64,000 nt of DNA from Carya illinoinensis. Taxonomy: Eukaryota > Streptophyta > Magnoliopsida > Fagales > Juglandaceae. The position numbers and the translations under genes are program-made. Location of the stretch: positions 6,476,501 to 6,540,500 of the forward strand of contig NC_056766.1 of the NCBI RefSeq assembly GCF_018687715.1, read 5' to 3'. This document shows positions 11,148 to 22,516 of the stretch, in pieces (positions within the stretch are counted from its first letter, which is position 1; the number at the start of each line of letters is the position of its first letter). The notes beneath the pieces are model-generated. The model was not told where the DNA came from and did not search any database. It worked only from the letters and a program-made list of their open reading frames with translations.

Positions 11148-11592
11148 TTAAGAAAGTTAAAATTACAATTATATCCTTATACCTAAAAGTAAAATTGTTA
11201 GAATTTCAATTTTGAAATTTTTATTATTTGGATTGTAATTTTAGACTTGTAGTTAGCTTTATAATTTTTTATAAATATTGTGATTTTAAAATTTATATAA
11301 AATTATGCTAAATTTAATCAGGTCAAACTGATTAATTTCAAGCCTATTCAATTAATTTACATAAACAGTTTGAAACGGGTCGTATTGTATCATGTTAACC
11401 TATTTCGTAATATTCACTAATGGGTCAAAACGAGTTGACATGACACGATCCTTTATTTTAATAGGTTGTGTTAGGATTTGAGATTTTGACATGATAAACT
11501 TAACGGGTCGGGTTATGGTTGAGCTATACAGTATAATATACATGTTTTGACACGACATGAACACAACCCATCAACACGATTTGACACCCATA
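11148..11592. repeat. Older 'acacg'-rich repeat, right part
   Basis: This continues the repeat interrupted by the Copia insertion. It carries phrases such as AAACGGGTCGTATTG and TTGACATGACACGATCC and ends near ACACGATTTGACACCCATA. The copy at 23905-24598 has matching phrases in the same order. No coding capacity is seen. Confidence 0.5.
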
Positions 11593-11919
11593 ATAAATGT
11601 CTTGTCTTGGTGGTATGTTTCCTCCAAGATCTAAAGTTTGAAATCTCTTGGGTGTAAACAATCTCTAAGAGTCATTGGATTAAAAAATCTTCCTCTTAAA
11701 TTACTTGAACTGCATTTGCGAAAAAATCATTTCGAGGGCACGTGCACCTCTGAAATTAATCAGGACATTGCTTTTAAACACCAAGTGCTCATAAAAAAAA
11801 AATGCCTTAATAAGGAGTCAATTATATAATTGACTAATTATCTTAGAATATAAATTTTATGATTTGGATATTCAATTTGGGCGTTAAATAGATACTCAAA
11901 TTTAAGATCAAAAGATTAA
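11593..11919. other. Intergenic, no gene seen
   Basis: There is an open frame at 11638-11829 but it has no recognisable domain and an A-rich composition. I do not support it as a gene. Confidence 0.35.
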
Positions 11920-12447
11920 GAGCACTCTTATGGGATTATTTATACCCAAAATAAACTATTCTTTATAATTATTAGATGGAAAATTCACTTGCAATGGATT
12001 AGCTAATAGTAAATTTTGTAACTTTTAATTACAGTAATTATAAAGAGAATATCAAATTTAATATCTATTGTTTATAGACCAAATACTTATTTTATTATTT
12101 TTTTATAATACTCCCTCTTCTCTTTATCTATATCTATAAACTTCTATCAGTTTCTTTAAATTAAATAATAAAATATGATAAAATAAAATAAATTAATAAT
12201 TAAAATATTAAATATAATTTAAATTATTAATTACTCATTACTATATAATAAATAAATAGATAATCTAATGTAGAGATTTGATATGAATAGTTAAAGTTAA
12301 ATTCATCTTATATTATTTTATTATTATATAATAAAAAAATAACTATTCTAATGTGAAAACTTACGTAAATAGAATAACCAAATTCTAAATTCATTTTATA
12401 TTCATCAAAATTATCATTTACATATATATAATCAATTAACAATACTC
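11920..12447. mobile_element. Tourist-like MITE, diverged
   Basis: TAA lies immediately outside both ends (11917-11919 and 12448-12450). The left end begins GAGCACTCTTATGGGATTAT and the reverse-complemented right end begins GAGTATTGTTAATTGATTAT, similar in style to the element at 98-474. The interior is about 80% AT and may contain nested insertions. Confidence 0.5.
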
Positions 12448-12815
12448 TAAAAACTTAAGCATAGAGATTTGGATAGTGAGTTGAAATAAAAGTTAAAAGT
12501 TGAATAAAATATTATTAGAATATTTTTTTAATATTAATATTATTTGAAAATATTAAATTATTTATTATATTTTATATAAAAATTTAAAACATATAATAAT
12601 ATAAAATGCTTTTTTATCCGAATATTAACAAAAACAACTTTTAAGAGGAAAAAAACATACCATTCAAAAGGGGCATTAATTACTTGGCGTCCAAAAACTT
12701 AAGAATGCAATTACTGAAACAGAAACGGAAACAAACGAAGGAAAAGTAAATCCTGCACTCATGACGACTCTACACAATGAGAGAATCATGGTATGGTAGG
12801 GAAAGAATCGATAGA

Positions 12816-12825
12816 GTGTCGACAC
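12816..12825 (+). promoter_or_regulatory. Zinc-deficiency response element 1 (ZDRE)
   Basis: GTGTCGACAC matches the RTGTCGACAY consensus bound by F-group bZIP factors (bZIP19/bZIP23 in Arabidopsis), which switch on ZIP genes under zinc deficiency. It sits in a longer palindrome, 12814-12827. It lies about 760 bases upstream of the ZIP4-like start codon. Confidence 0.8.
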
Positions 12826-12899
12826 TCATGCTCATTCTCTTCCAAAAAGTCGCACACCCAAACCCTGAACTTCCCCTGCCGCCCCCCTCTCTTTAAAAT

Positions 12900-12909
12900 A
12901 TGTCGACAC
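12900..12909 (+). promoter_or_regulatory. Zinc-deficiency response element 2 (ZDRE)
   Basis: ATGTCGACAC is a second perfect match to RTGTCGACAY, 84 bases after the first, about eight helical turns. The two sites share the longer phrase TGTCGACACTCA. Paired ZDREs are known from Arabidopsis ZIP4. Confidence 0.8.
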
Positions 12910-13065
12910 TCAGAGTCAATACCCCCAAAAGCCTACCTCTCTCTTTCTCCATTATAACTCCATCTACATTCCGTGTGCAGAAACGATTCTTCTCCACCAA
13001 TCCGCGGAGACAATTCGTCTCCCAACTCTTTTTTTGTTCCGTTTTTATATTCCCAGAATTCATCC

Positions 13066-13071
13066 TATATA
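13066..13071 (+). promoter_or_regulatory. Candidate TATA box of the ZIP4-like gene
   Basis: TATATA in the context CATCCTATATAGGAG lies downstream of both ZDREs. Transcription from near 13095 would give a leader with a likely 5' UTR intron (donor GTACTT at 13288, acceptor ending 13570). Inferred from position only. Confidence 0.4.
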
Positions 13072-13576
13072 GGAGTGTTTTTCTCCAACACCCTGTCCCA
13101 AATCTCTAGCCTCTTCCCATGTTATTCATTGAGGTTCGTTCTGCGAGAATCCTTTTTTTTTTTTTTATTGTGTTTTTTTTTTTTTTTTTTTTTTGTTTCT
13201 TTTGATCAATGACGATTGTTGTTTTTCAGAATCTCTGGGCGTTGCTTTGCCTTGAAGGTTTCGGAACAAAAGCTCGGATTTTCTCAGGTACTTTCATGAT
13301 TATGCTCGATTGGGCCAAATTGATCGAATTTTGCTGAAGTGGCCTGTAAAATTTGTCGTTAAATTGTATAGAATTCAACTGCTGTTACTTGTTATTCATA
13401 TACATCCCTGAAGATTTCCCATTTGTCCCGGCGGCCAAGTTCTATATTTTTTTTCGACGTTTTCCCGTCAACCAAACAGTTTTCATCCATAATTCGCTGG
13501 AATTGGTTCTCTTTCTAAAATCTAGTCAATCTTTTGTTTTCTTGGACCGATAAAAGATTCAATCTTCCAGACAATA

Positions 13577-14847
13577 TTGGAGCCCATGGCCAATACGAGC
13601 TGTGGAGGAACCGAGTTAGAGACCTGCCGAGACGAAACAGAGGCGCTTGTCCTGAAATTCATTGCCATCGCGTCGATCCTCATGGCCGGAGTCATAGGAA
13701 TTGCGATCCCACTCGTCGGAAAGAACAGCCGCTTTCTCCGCACCGACAGCAACCTTTTCGTTACCGCCAAGGCCTTCGCCGCCGGCGTCATTCTTGCCAC
13801 AGGGTTTGTCCACATGCTTACGGGTGGATCAAAGGCCCTTTCCGACTCGTGCCTGCCCGAGTATCCGTGGTCCAAGTTCCCGTTCGCTGGGTTCTTCGCC
13901 ATGACAGCCTCGCTCCTCACTCTCCTCGTCGACTTCGTTGGAACCCAGTATTACGAGCGGAAACAGGGACTGGTACGGGCAACTGAGGAGATAGTCCGGG
14001 TCGGTTCCGCCGACGCGGGACTAGAATCGGGTATTTCGCCTGCGGGGGAGGGTAAGGATTATAATGGGAAAGTATTTGGGGAAGAGGAAGGCGGTGGGAT
14101 GCACATTGTTGGGATGCATGCGCACGCGGCACACCACAGACATAGTCACCCCAATGGCCAGGATGCTTGCGACGGGTACCGGAGGGATAGCTCTCACGGA
14201 CACGGCCACCAGCACGGCCATTCTCACGGGTTTGAAGATGCTGATGGGGAAGAAGATGGTGGCGTTCGCCACGTTGTCGTTTCCCAGGTGATTTTCCTCT
14301 CTTTGTCCTGGCTTAGTTTTTGTTTGGGTGATAGATAATAAATGTTCTTAATGATGCGTTTGTTTAAAATCTTCTGACCTTTTCTCTGCAGATTTTAGAA
14401 CTTGGGATCGTATCACATTCGGTTATAATCGGACTCTCACTAGGAGTTTCCCAGAGCCCCTGCACAATCAGACCCTTGATTGCAGCATTATCCTTCCATC
14501 AATTCTTCGAAGGATTTGCGCTTGGAGGCTGTATCTCCCAAGCCCAGTTCAAAAATCTATCAGTAACACTGATGGCTTGCTTCTTCGCCATAACGACTCC
14601 GGCTGGTATCGGCGTCGGGATTGCCATTGCTTCAGTCTACAACGCGAACAGTGCAGGTGCCCTGGTTACCGAAGGCATTTTGGATTCCATGTCTGCTGGA
14701 ATTTTGGTATATATGGCTTTAGTGGATCTGATTGCTGCTGATTTTCTGAGCAAGAGGATGAGCTGCAACTTTAGATTGCAAGTAGTGTCTTATTTTATGC
14801 TCTTCCTTGGGGCTGGATTGATGTCTTTACTGGCAATCTGGGCCTGA
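13577..14847 (+). CDS. ZIP4: ZIP-family zinc/iron transporter, ZIP4/IRT3-like
   Basis: Membrane transporter importing Zn2+ and probably other divalent metals into the cytosol. Two exons: 13577-14287 and 14392-14847, giving 388 residues with a phase-0 GT-AG intron. Membrane segments follow a short N-terminus with Cys residues (about residues 27-47, 59-80 and 102-122). A long cytosolic loop at about 125-235 is rich in histidine ([11 protein letters not shown] and [12 protein letters not shown]), typical of a metal-binding loop. Exon 2 holds the signature helices, with the metal-site motifs [10 protein letters not shown] and [11 protein letters not shown], then three more segments to the C-terminus. 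The region [15 protein letters not shown] with YYERKQ favours the ZIP4/IRT3/ZIP9 subgroup over ZIP1 or IRT1. An in-frame ATG at 13586 is an alternative start. Two upstream ZDREs fit zinc-deficiency induction. Confidence 0.93.
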
Positions 14848-14959
14848 ATTGTAAATGAAACTGTTCAAGCTTCCAGCTTTTTTTTTGCCTTTTTGCTTTG
14901 GTCCCTTTCGAGGGAGAGAGGGAAGGTGGAAAACAACAGAATGAAATGTGTTGTTGGGA

Positions 14960-14965
14960 AATAAA
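14960..14965 (+). terminator. Polyadenylation signal of the ZIP4-like gene
   Basis: AATAAA lies 113 bases after the stop codon. It is a reasonable 3' end signal, though plant signals are loose. Confidence 0.5.
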
Positions 14966-16054
14966 GGATGCAGCATTTCTTACTCAAAGGTCGAACATGC
15001 ACAGTTGTCAAGTGCATGTTTGGCAAGGAGTGCAATTCATCTACAGTAGAGGAGTCTATGTTTGGCAAGACTGAAATTCGTCCGAGAAAATCTATTTATA
15101 AGTCTTATTGTTTACGCATCCAATACACCGCTGACATGGAAGCAAAACTCTCTTTGACATAACTCATGATCTAATTCAATGGGTTGTACCCGCCAATGGT
15201 GTCTCGTTCATATTTTTGTCCTTATTATGTTTTCTTATATTTCTCTTTAAAATCTTGTGTCAAGAAACAACCAAAGAGAAATTTTATGATAAATTATAAG
15301 GGAAAAAAAAAAAAAAAAGAAAGAAAGAAAGAGAAGTGTTAACAGCTATCATCTCCGTATGGCATTCATATCTTATCATAAAAATCATTTCATTACTAAA
15401 GTTATTTCTATAAATAGAAGGATATGTATTTTAAAATTATTTAATAATTAATTATTTATTATTAATTTAATTATCTTGTTGTGGTAATTTACATAATGAG
15501 CTTGGTTTAAAATTTGGATTTAGTTTAATTTTAAATTAAGTTTAATATTTAAATATCTAATTCTCAGATCATAAAATTTATTTTAATTCAAAATTTATTT
15601 ATACATGAGACATATAATTTTTTTCAACTTAACATATTTTTTTATATACAGATATATAACTTTTTTTAAATTTTTATTAATATATTTAAAGTCATTTTAA
15701 ATAGGTTTTACAAAATTTATTTTATTATTTTAACTTATTATTATTATTTATAAAGAACTTAATTTATTTTAATTTAATTTTATATTCAAACCGGATCTAA
15801 ATTATTCTATTTAAAAATTAGTGCGAAAGTATTTTAATTTTCAAAAATAAATTTTTTTAAAGGAAAAGTACAAGTCTTTCTTGAACCAGACGGGAAAGAA
15901 AAAGACTTGAAAGAGACCAAACAAGGTACGAGGAGCAACGCTCCGACAGACACAGAGAGAACTCAGACATTCGACTGGAGCCCGAGATATGTGTGTAACG
16001 AAGCTCCGGGACTCTGAAGTCTGATCCCATTCGTAACGCGAAAATTCACTATAA
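14966..16054. other. Intergenic between ZIP4-like and galactosyltransferase genes
   Basis: There is an A-rich run followed by GAAA repeats near 15301-15332, then very AT-rich DNA to about 15860. After 15870 base composition rises, consistent with the promoter and leader of the next gene. No other gene is seen. Confidence 0.4.
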
Positions 16055-16963
16055 ATGCCACTCTTCTCTCACACTCACCGCTCTTCGTCTTCTCTCCCAA
16101 CCTCCTATGAGTCATACTCTTCCAAACTTCTCAAGCCCCTAAAACCCAGTTCTGCCCCTCCCACCTCTCGCTTCCCACTCCCCATTCTCGTCTTTTCACT
16201 CCTCTGCTTCCTCTTTGGCCTCTCCGCCACCATCTTTGCCGTCTACTCTCTCCGCCGTCCCATACCCGTGCCTAGCTTCCGATGCGGCCGATCCGAAGAC
16301 ACCTTTCGGGCATTCTACTCCACCTCCAGCTCTCGGAAGCTCGGAGATCGTGGTGCCTTGGTGGAGCGGCCTAAGCTTCTTGGGTTCGTTGGAATTCAGA
16401 CCGTTTTCGGCTCCGTTGATCGCCGGGCAGCTCTTCGGAGCACTTGGTTTCCCTCTGATCCAGATGGGCTTTTGAGGTATCTGACCTTGTTGATTTCATC
16501 AGCTCAATCGATGGTTTTCTTGTTGCTGTTTTGGAATGTAGTTTATGATCAGTTTGTCTTGGTTGTAACTGTCTTTAAATCAACGATGGGATTTGCATAT
16601 GATAATTGCTCATCAACTTGAATCTTCGACTGGTTTGCAGTTAAGTAAATTGCATGAGTAGCGGTGACGTTTGGGAATGTTCAGTTGTACTTCATTATTT
16701 GGGCTCTGAGAACATAGTGGAGTAGATGTTATGAACTAAAGATTCAAAATTTCAATCTTAAACTTTTAGCTGCTGAATATCTGCAACCCAACTGAGAATC
16801 GTTTATACCATGATCATCTTGATACATTTACTTATTTGGCTAAGGTATGGGCGAGTGATTTGTGGAAATTTATTTGTGTCGGATCAAGATCAGGGCTAGC
16901 GCTTCTATTCCCTATTTGTATCCCAAACTCTCTGTTTCTCCTGCACCAGAACAGTTTTCTTGC

Positions 16964-17027
<64 letters not shown>

Positions 17028-20000
17028 CGGTGCGGTGGATGAACGTGGTGCTCTTTTAGTGAGATATAGGGAAATTCAGCATCATATGAGAGCCTTCTTT
17101 CTAGTTTTTGCGTTGGCAGCTTCACTGCACCTTTTTGAAATAAGCGCCAAACTCATCATTTATGATATGGGCAGAGCTATTATCCATCTACGGTTGGACA
17201 CTCTACTCTCTCTTTGCCTAATTTACTTTCCATTACAAGAATGTACGCAAGCAAGTCTGAAAAATTTTTAAGACTCGAGTAGCTTTATCATTTTAAATTT
17301 TATATCGTACTTGGTGTTTATAATTGGTAGACTTCGGTTTTCAACAAAGCATGTTTCTAATAGGTAAACCTTTTTCCACATTGAGTGAGGCTAGTTTCTC
17401 GTGTGATATATGCTGTCAAGAGTTCTGGTAGTGCATTTCAGGCATTAATTAACAACTTATTATGGAGGGATGTTCAGAAAAAATAATATTGTGTCAATTG
17501 AGGGACATTAAATTTATGAATGGTGTCAATGGAAATGCTTACTCGACACTTGCCTATTGGGCACGGAATGTTTGCCTTTTCTATCGTACTTCACTATAAC
17601 TCTTCTATTTTCTTTCTTGTTTTACTCATATCAACTTTTAGTCACTTTTCTTTCCATCTCTTGTAGGTTGGAACAAGCCACTGGTTTAGCTTTTAGGTTT
17701 GTAATTGGACGATCCAAAAATTCAAAAAAGATGGTAGAGCATCATGAAGAGGTGGAGAAGTACAAGGATTTCATGTTTATTGATCTTGAGGAAGAATATT
17801 TAAAGCTTCCATACAAATCGTAAGAGCTCTCTATTTGTACTAATTTTTATGTTGATAACTAGATGTTCTTGGCACCTTATGTTTTATTTCCTTTTCCCAT
17901 GCTTTGTAGGTTGGCATTTTTCAAAGCAGCGTCTGAACTTTTTGACGCAGATTATTATGTCAAAGCTGATGATGCCATTTATTTACGTCCTGGTACATTG
18001 AAGTGCATATTGATGCTTTAATAATAGTCCTGTGGATTGCTATATAATGGTGTTCCCATAATTTGTCAGATCGACTAGCAACTCTTCTAGCAAAGGAGCG
18101 AACCCATTCACTGACTTACATTGGATGTATGAAGAAAGGACCAGTGATCACTGACCCTAAAATGAAATGGTATGTGGTTCACCAAATTATTATCAACTGT
18201 TCGTTTGCTTTGTGAGTGGTTATTTGCTTTTTTCAAATATGTGCCTTTCTAAGTTTCCTGGCTTTTTTGGAGGATTGATGACCCCAAAACTTTCAGGTAT
18301 GAGAAATCGGGACATCTGATTGGATCTGAATACTTTTTGCATGCTTATGGTCCTATATTTGTCCTTTCTGCGGAGGTGGTAGCTTCACTAGCAACTGCCA
18401 GAAATAATAGGTTCATAACCTTTGTCTCTGTTTTTCTCTTTATGTTATTTCTTTTGGCCAGTTAGATTGTGGTTTTACATTTATATTTCCTATAAATTCA
18501 TTGTCTTGAAAATCAAAACTGCTTGCCTTTGCTTTTTTTTTTCACCCACAAGTCTTATTGCATCTAGTAATTGCTGGCCTTGCTTGTCATGCATCTGTAC
18601 AAACTTCTTGGTCCCTCAAAACAGATTTTTTGCTTCTTTGAAAGAATTCCTGGGATAAAAGATGGCTCAAATTGACGATCTTGATGTACAAATCAATTTT
18701 AGTTCAGACCTGGGTAAACCTTTCAAATCCAAAAGATGGATCATCATGCCACATTTGAGAAAAGTTTGCGTTGATACCCAACATTGTGTTGATTGATATA
18801 TATACGATTTGGTCTAAGTGGTTATAAATATTTGAGATGTAATTAAGTCTTCTATGTATTTGGTTTGAATTCTTTTGTGATTTCTGATTCTCTAGATTTA
18901 CTATATTTCACAATCTTTTTTGAGCTTCACGGGTTCTTACATTTATGATTTGGCAATATGAGAAAGTAAACCTTCTAAAGGCCAAAAAAAAGAAGGGAAA
19001 GTGAGGATAATATGTCTGGACAATTGCTATTTTTGAACAAACTCGTTCTTTCATCTGATTCAAGAATTTTGCTGGTTTGTGCTATTGCATTCTGTCACCT
19101 TAACCAAGCCTCATATGCATCTCATTGAGGTCTCTTTCCTCAGAAAGATTATTCCTCTCATGCTGAGCAGCCTTTCCTTTCTCTGTTTCCTTTATTGGTT
19201 TTACAGACTTTTTTATTGCAAGCATCTATGCTTGCTATTGCCTTGAGGGGCTGGTTTCTTTCACCTACTTCCCCCTTCACGAAATTTATAAATAAAAAAG
19301 GGTTTGAACCTGTAAATTACCAACATGTATACTAAATAGGAGCCATATATCAATGGCATCATTCATCCTATTGCGATCAAATATTTTTCTCTCTATTTTT
19401 TGGGAAAATTTCTTTGTTTGTGTTATTAATGCCACAGAATGTCATATAGAAAATCCTTTTAAATTGTAACGTTTCCTATGGCTATATTTCTGCTCACTGG
19501 ATTTAATTTCTAGCCTTCAGTTTGAGGATGTTTAGCAATGAAGATGTCACAATTGGGTCATGGATGCTTGCTATGAATGTGCATCATGAAGATAACCGGG
19601 CACTATGTGACCCTCGATGCACACCTACATCTATTGCTGTGTGGGACATCCCAAAATGTTCAGGTAATCCTTTTTTTTTTTTGCCAAGTACATTGGATGT
19701 ATACAAGAGAAAACACCTAGTTGGGGGCAGAAATAGATATAAGGAACATTAAGCCCATCTAGGAAAATGAACCTAACAAAGCCCTAGCCCAAGCCCAAGA
19801 CACGCCTGCCCCAAACCACCACCAGTGCACCAATGCCTATCCCACCAACCCAGGTTTTGCCCATACAAGAAGCCGCTGTAAATTCCCCAACACACTCCTC
19901 AGTACTTGTAAACTCCGAACGGACCTACTAAAAATATACAATTGGTTTTGTCTTCCCTCTAGTCCTCCCTCGTCTTGAACTACCTCCCCTAGCGTCATAG

Positions 20001-22466
20001 TTGATTGCCCAAGTATGACGCTCGAACTCTTTGGTCTTCCTAGATCTTGATTTTGCGCTAAGTACATGACCCGCCTCTATTGCAGTGTGTACTGCTGTGA
20101 ATTGGTCTTCAAATCCTTCACAGGTAATCCCTACACACTCTTGTATCTCATTTACATTGTTCAAACCTATCCGATGATGAATTAGCTATATTGTTAATCA
20201 GTGGGAGAGATATTAGGGGGACAATATCTTCTGTAGACTCCGCTCCAAACTGTGGGCCAGGCCTTATAAATTTCTCCTCGCAAGGCACCAATGACGGCCC
20301 CATCCCTTCCTCCACACCAATTCCTAAAACTCGCATCTCCTCCACAGCGCCATTGATGATGTCACCACCTTGGCCAAATTTATGTGTTGACCCACAAGAT
20401 GCCTGAAGAGGTACTGAGGAACTGTTCACTCCGACATGGGTGGTGGAACCATGGTCGCCATTTGAAGTTTGGGGTTAGCAGAAACTCCCCAAAAACTTGG
20501 CTATACCTCAGGTTCCATTGTGGGTACTGTCAATTCGACAAAGATAGCATTGACTGCCACTCGTCGGTGAACTTTTCCAAGTCACCCTTGGTGAGGGGCA
20601 GTCCGTTTCGGCCATCTCCATGCTAATACCCGACATAGAACCCACTTTGAATGAAGATGACCCGCTTCTCCATTTGACCTGCCACACTCGCCTGGGTCTA
20701 GATATTGAAATTGGGCCAAACCCAACTTTCTTTTTTCCTTTATCTAATTTTATAGCATTCAGCCCATCACTTAACACGCCAAGCCCACCCTTGTTGGGCC
20801 TTACAGTACCATTACCACCTCTTAGCACACCTAGCCCTTACAGTGCATGCCATTGGGAAGACCCAAACCATCCAAGTCGGACCTGTTCTGACTTAGAATA
20901 TGTCCATGTGCAATTTGTAGAGGCTGCAGACCCCTTTCACTGCTTTCCTTTTTGCCCCTATTCAGAGCTTCTGCATATGATTGCCTTGCCAACGTGGTTG
21001 CACTCGGGTCTTTTTGCCTCAGGCCCATAATGTTTTTCTCATGAGTAGATAAATTCTTTTGGCTTTTCCCCAATGACCCATCTCCATGATTGCCAGGAAA
21101 AAGATTAGCGAATCTACGCAACTCGACAACAAATTTCTCCTAACCCAGGCCTTCATAATCCTATTTTTTAAAGCCTTGTGCCATTGGTTCTTTTCTATTA
21201 AGTACCATGAGATAAATTTATGACGTGATATGAAAGAATGTTATTTCGTAGATTTTAAGTGAAGGCATTTTCTTGGCAAGCGAGATGTAATTGTTCTGAG
21301 CTGTTCGTTTTTAATGTCCATGCTATGTAGTGACACTCTGGCCTAGACCGCAGAAAGAACTGATAGTGTACTGTAATTATACATACAAGGAAGATCGTTA
21401 ATATTTTTATTTGTCTTGAAAGAGGAGTTGTTAGGACCTGTTTGGGATTGCGGTGGAAGGTCTAAAAAGTACAATAGAACGGTATAAAGTGCTTATATGA
21501 TAAAATTTATCCGTTTGGTAGTTTTACATTAAAGTACTTTTAGACCAAGAAAAAGCAGAAAACTACGTTTCAACAAAAGTACTAAAGTGATGCTTTTTGT
21601 CAGAAGCACTTCAGAAAAAGTAATCTCTATTTTACCGTACTATGTATATTACGAAATGACCATCATCATTTTAGCACAATGACAACTTTGTCAATTTATA
21701 GTTTTTATTATTCCCGTATAATCTGCTCAAGATTTTGCCCATCAATATTTTTCATTCTTTTCCTATCACTTATGCATCGTTGAAGAAATTTTTTTTTTCA
21801 TTATAATTATTGAAAAATCTATTAGACTATTTTTGTTATTATTTTATTATAATATTTTATTTTTATCAAGTATATGCCCTTTTATGTCATTTTTATGCCA
21901 AAAAGTGCCATTTAAATTTGTTTCCATACAAATTAGTATTTTTAAAAGTGTTATAGACATAAGCATCTCAAACAATAAATAGCTTTTTAACAGTAGAGTT
22001 TATTGCATTAAGCTCTAAGCTATAAGCTTTAAATTAAAAGTAATATTTTTTACCGCAATCTCAAACATGTACTTAATCTGAGTTTCATTTCCTCTTAATC
22101 TGAGTTTCATTTCCTCAGGATTTCTCTCATTCTGAATTTAGTTGTCGAACCATGCAATAATCCTTGAGGGTTTGACTTCAACTAGTGCAGAAAATGCAAT
22201 TGTTTAACATAACGTGGCTGTTAACACTTTCGCATAGATAATATTTACTTTTTCTTGTTTTACCACGATGAGTGATTGCCTATGTATTGTCGTGAACTCA
22301 GTGAATACTGTACTGAAACCAAGAGGTGCTTTTTCTGTAGCATGCTTTATAATAAGAAAACTATTGAAAATTGTCAGGTTTATGCAACCCAGCTAGACGG
22401 CTGAAGGAGCTTCACAAGACGAGTATGTGCTCCAAAAGTCCAACCTTGCCTCCTGATGACAGGTAG
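16055..22466 (+). CDS. Probable beta-1,3-galactosyltransferase (GT31), B3GALT12/13/14-like
   Basis: Type II Golgi membrane glycosyltransferase, expected to add galactose from UDP-Gal to glycoproteins or arabinogalactan chains. Seven exons, all GT-AG: 16055-16476, 17667-17819, 17910-17992, 18070-18169, 18297-18410, 19521-19663 and 22378-22466, in frame for 367 residues. There is a short Ser/Pro-rich cytosolic tail, a single membrane anchor at about 41-66 ([15 protein letters not shown]), then the GT31 domain: [28 protein letters not shown], the donor-binding region, [21 protein letters not shown] (E298-V300) and a cysteine-rich end with [12 protein letters not shown]. Oddity: where relatives have a D-D-D triad this protein has D212-D213-A214 (Ala codon 17974-17976). 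Intron 6 is 2.7 kb because of transposon insertions. Acceptor substrate is not known. Confidence 0.92.
16968..17025. repeat. (CT)n microsatellite in intron 1 of the galactosyltransferase
   Basis: A CT dinucleotide run of about 58 bases. Serine-leucine and arginine-glutamate open frames across it on both strands are products of the repeat, not genes. Confidence 0.95.
19671..21150 (-). mobile_element. LINE remnant in intron 6: ORF1 region joined to a 3' tail, no ORF2
   Basis: Read on the minus strand, broken open frames of an L1-type ORF1 appear (20831-21121, 20508-20828, 20148-20429, 19928-20164). They resemble the ORF1 region of the LINE in the kinase gene: [10 protein letters not shown] here and [10 protein letters not shown] there, and a shared block on TAIEAGH just before ORF2 would start. 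The copy then runs without endonuclease or reverse transcriptase into a LINE-style 3' end (CTCTTGTATACATCC) and a poly(A), seen as poly(T) at 19671-19681. It is antisense to the host gene and heavily mutated. The exact 5' limit near 21150 is uncertain. Confidence 0.65.
21436..22070. mobile_element. Terminal-inverted-repeat element in intron 6, hAT-like style
   Basis: The left end reads CCTGTTTGGGATTGCGGT and the reverse-complemented right end reads CATGTTTGAGATTGCGGT. This 'tgtttgggattgcggt' terminus is common in plant non-autonomous DNA transposons. It is about 635 bp, AT-rich and non-coding. No clear target duplication was found. Just outside the right end, a 22-bp phrase starting TTAATCTGAGTTTCATTTCC is tandemly duplicated. 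Confidence 0.55.
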
Positions 22467-22473
22467 TACAACA

Positions 22474-22502
<29 letters not shown>
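22474..22502. repeat. Poly(C) tract of 29 bases beside the galactosyltransferase stop codon
   Basis: 29 consecutive C, then GGGGG and nine A, starting eight bases after the stop codon TAG. Long C/G homopolymers are rare in plant DNA, and this one may be unstable or partly a sequencing artefact. Confidence 0.9.
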
Positions 22503-22504
<2 letters not shown>

Positions 22505-22516
22505 GGGAAAAAAAAA

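Noticed and set aside
13522..14291. Several open frames on both strands across the zinc transporter exon
   Set aside because: All overlap the clear ZIP frame; they are shadows caused by its high GC content.
16832..17271. Ser-Leu and Arg-Glu repeat open frames
   Set aside because: Products of the (CT)n microsatellite in intron 1.
19661..20130. CAGGTAATCC occurring at 19661 and again at 20121, considered as a target duplication
   Set aside because: The first copy is the exon 6 splice donor, and the LINE ORF1 fragment runs through the second, so it cannot bound the insertion; probably chance.
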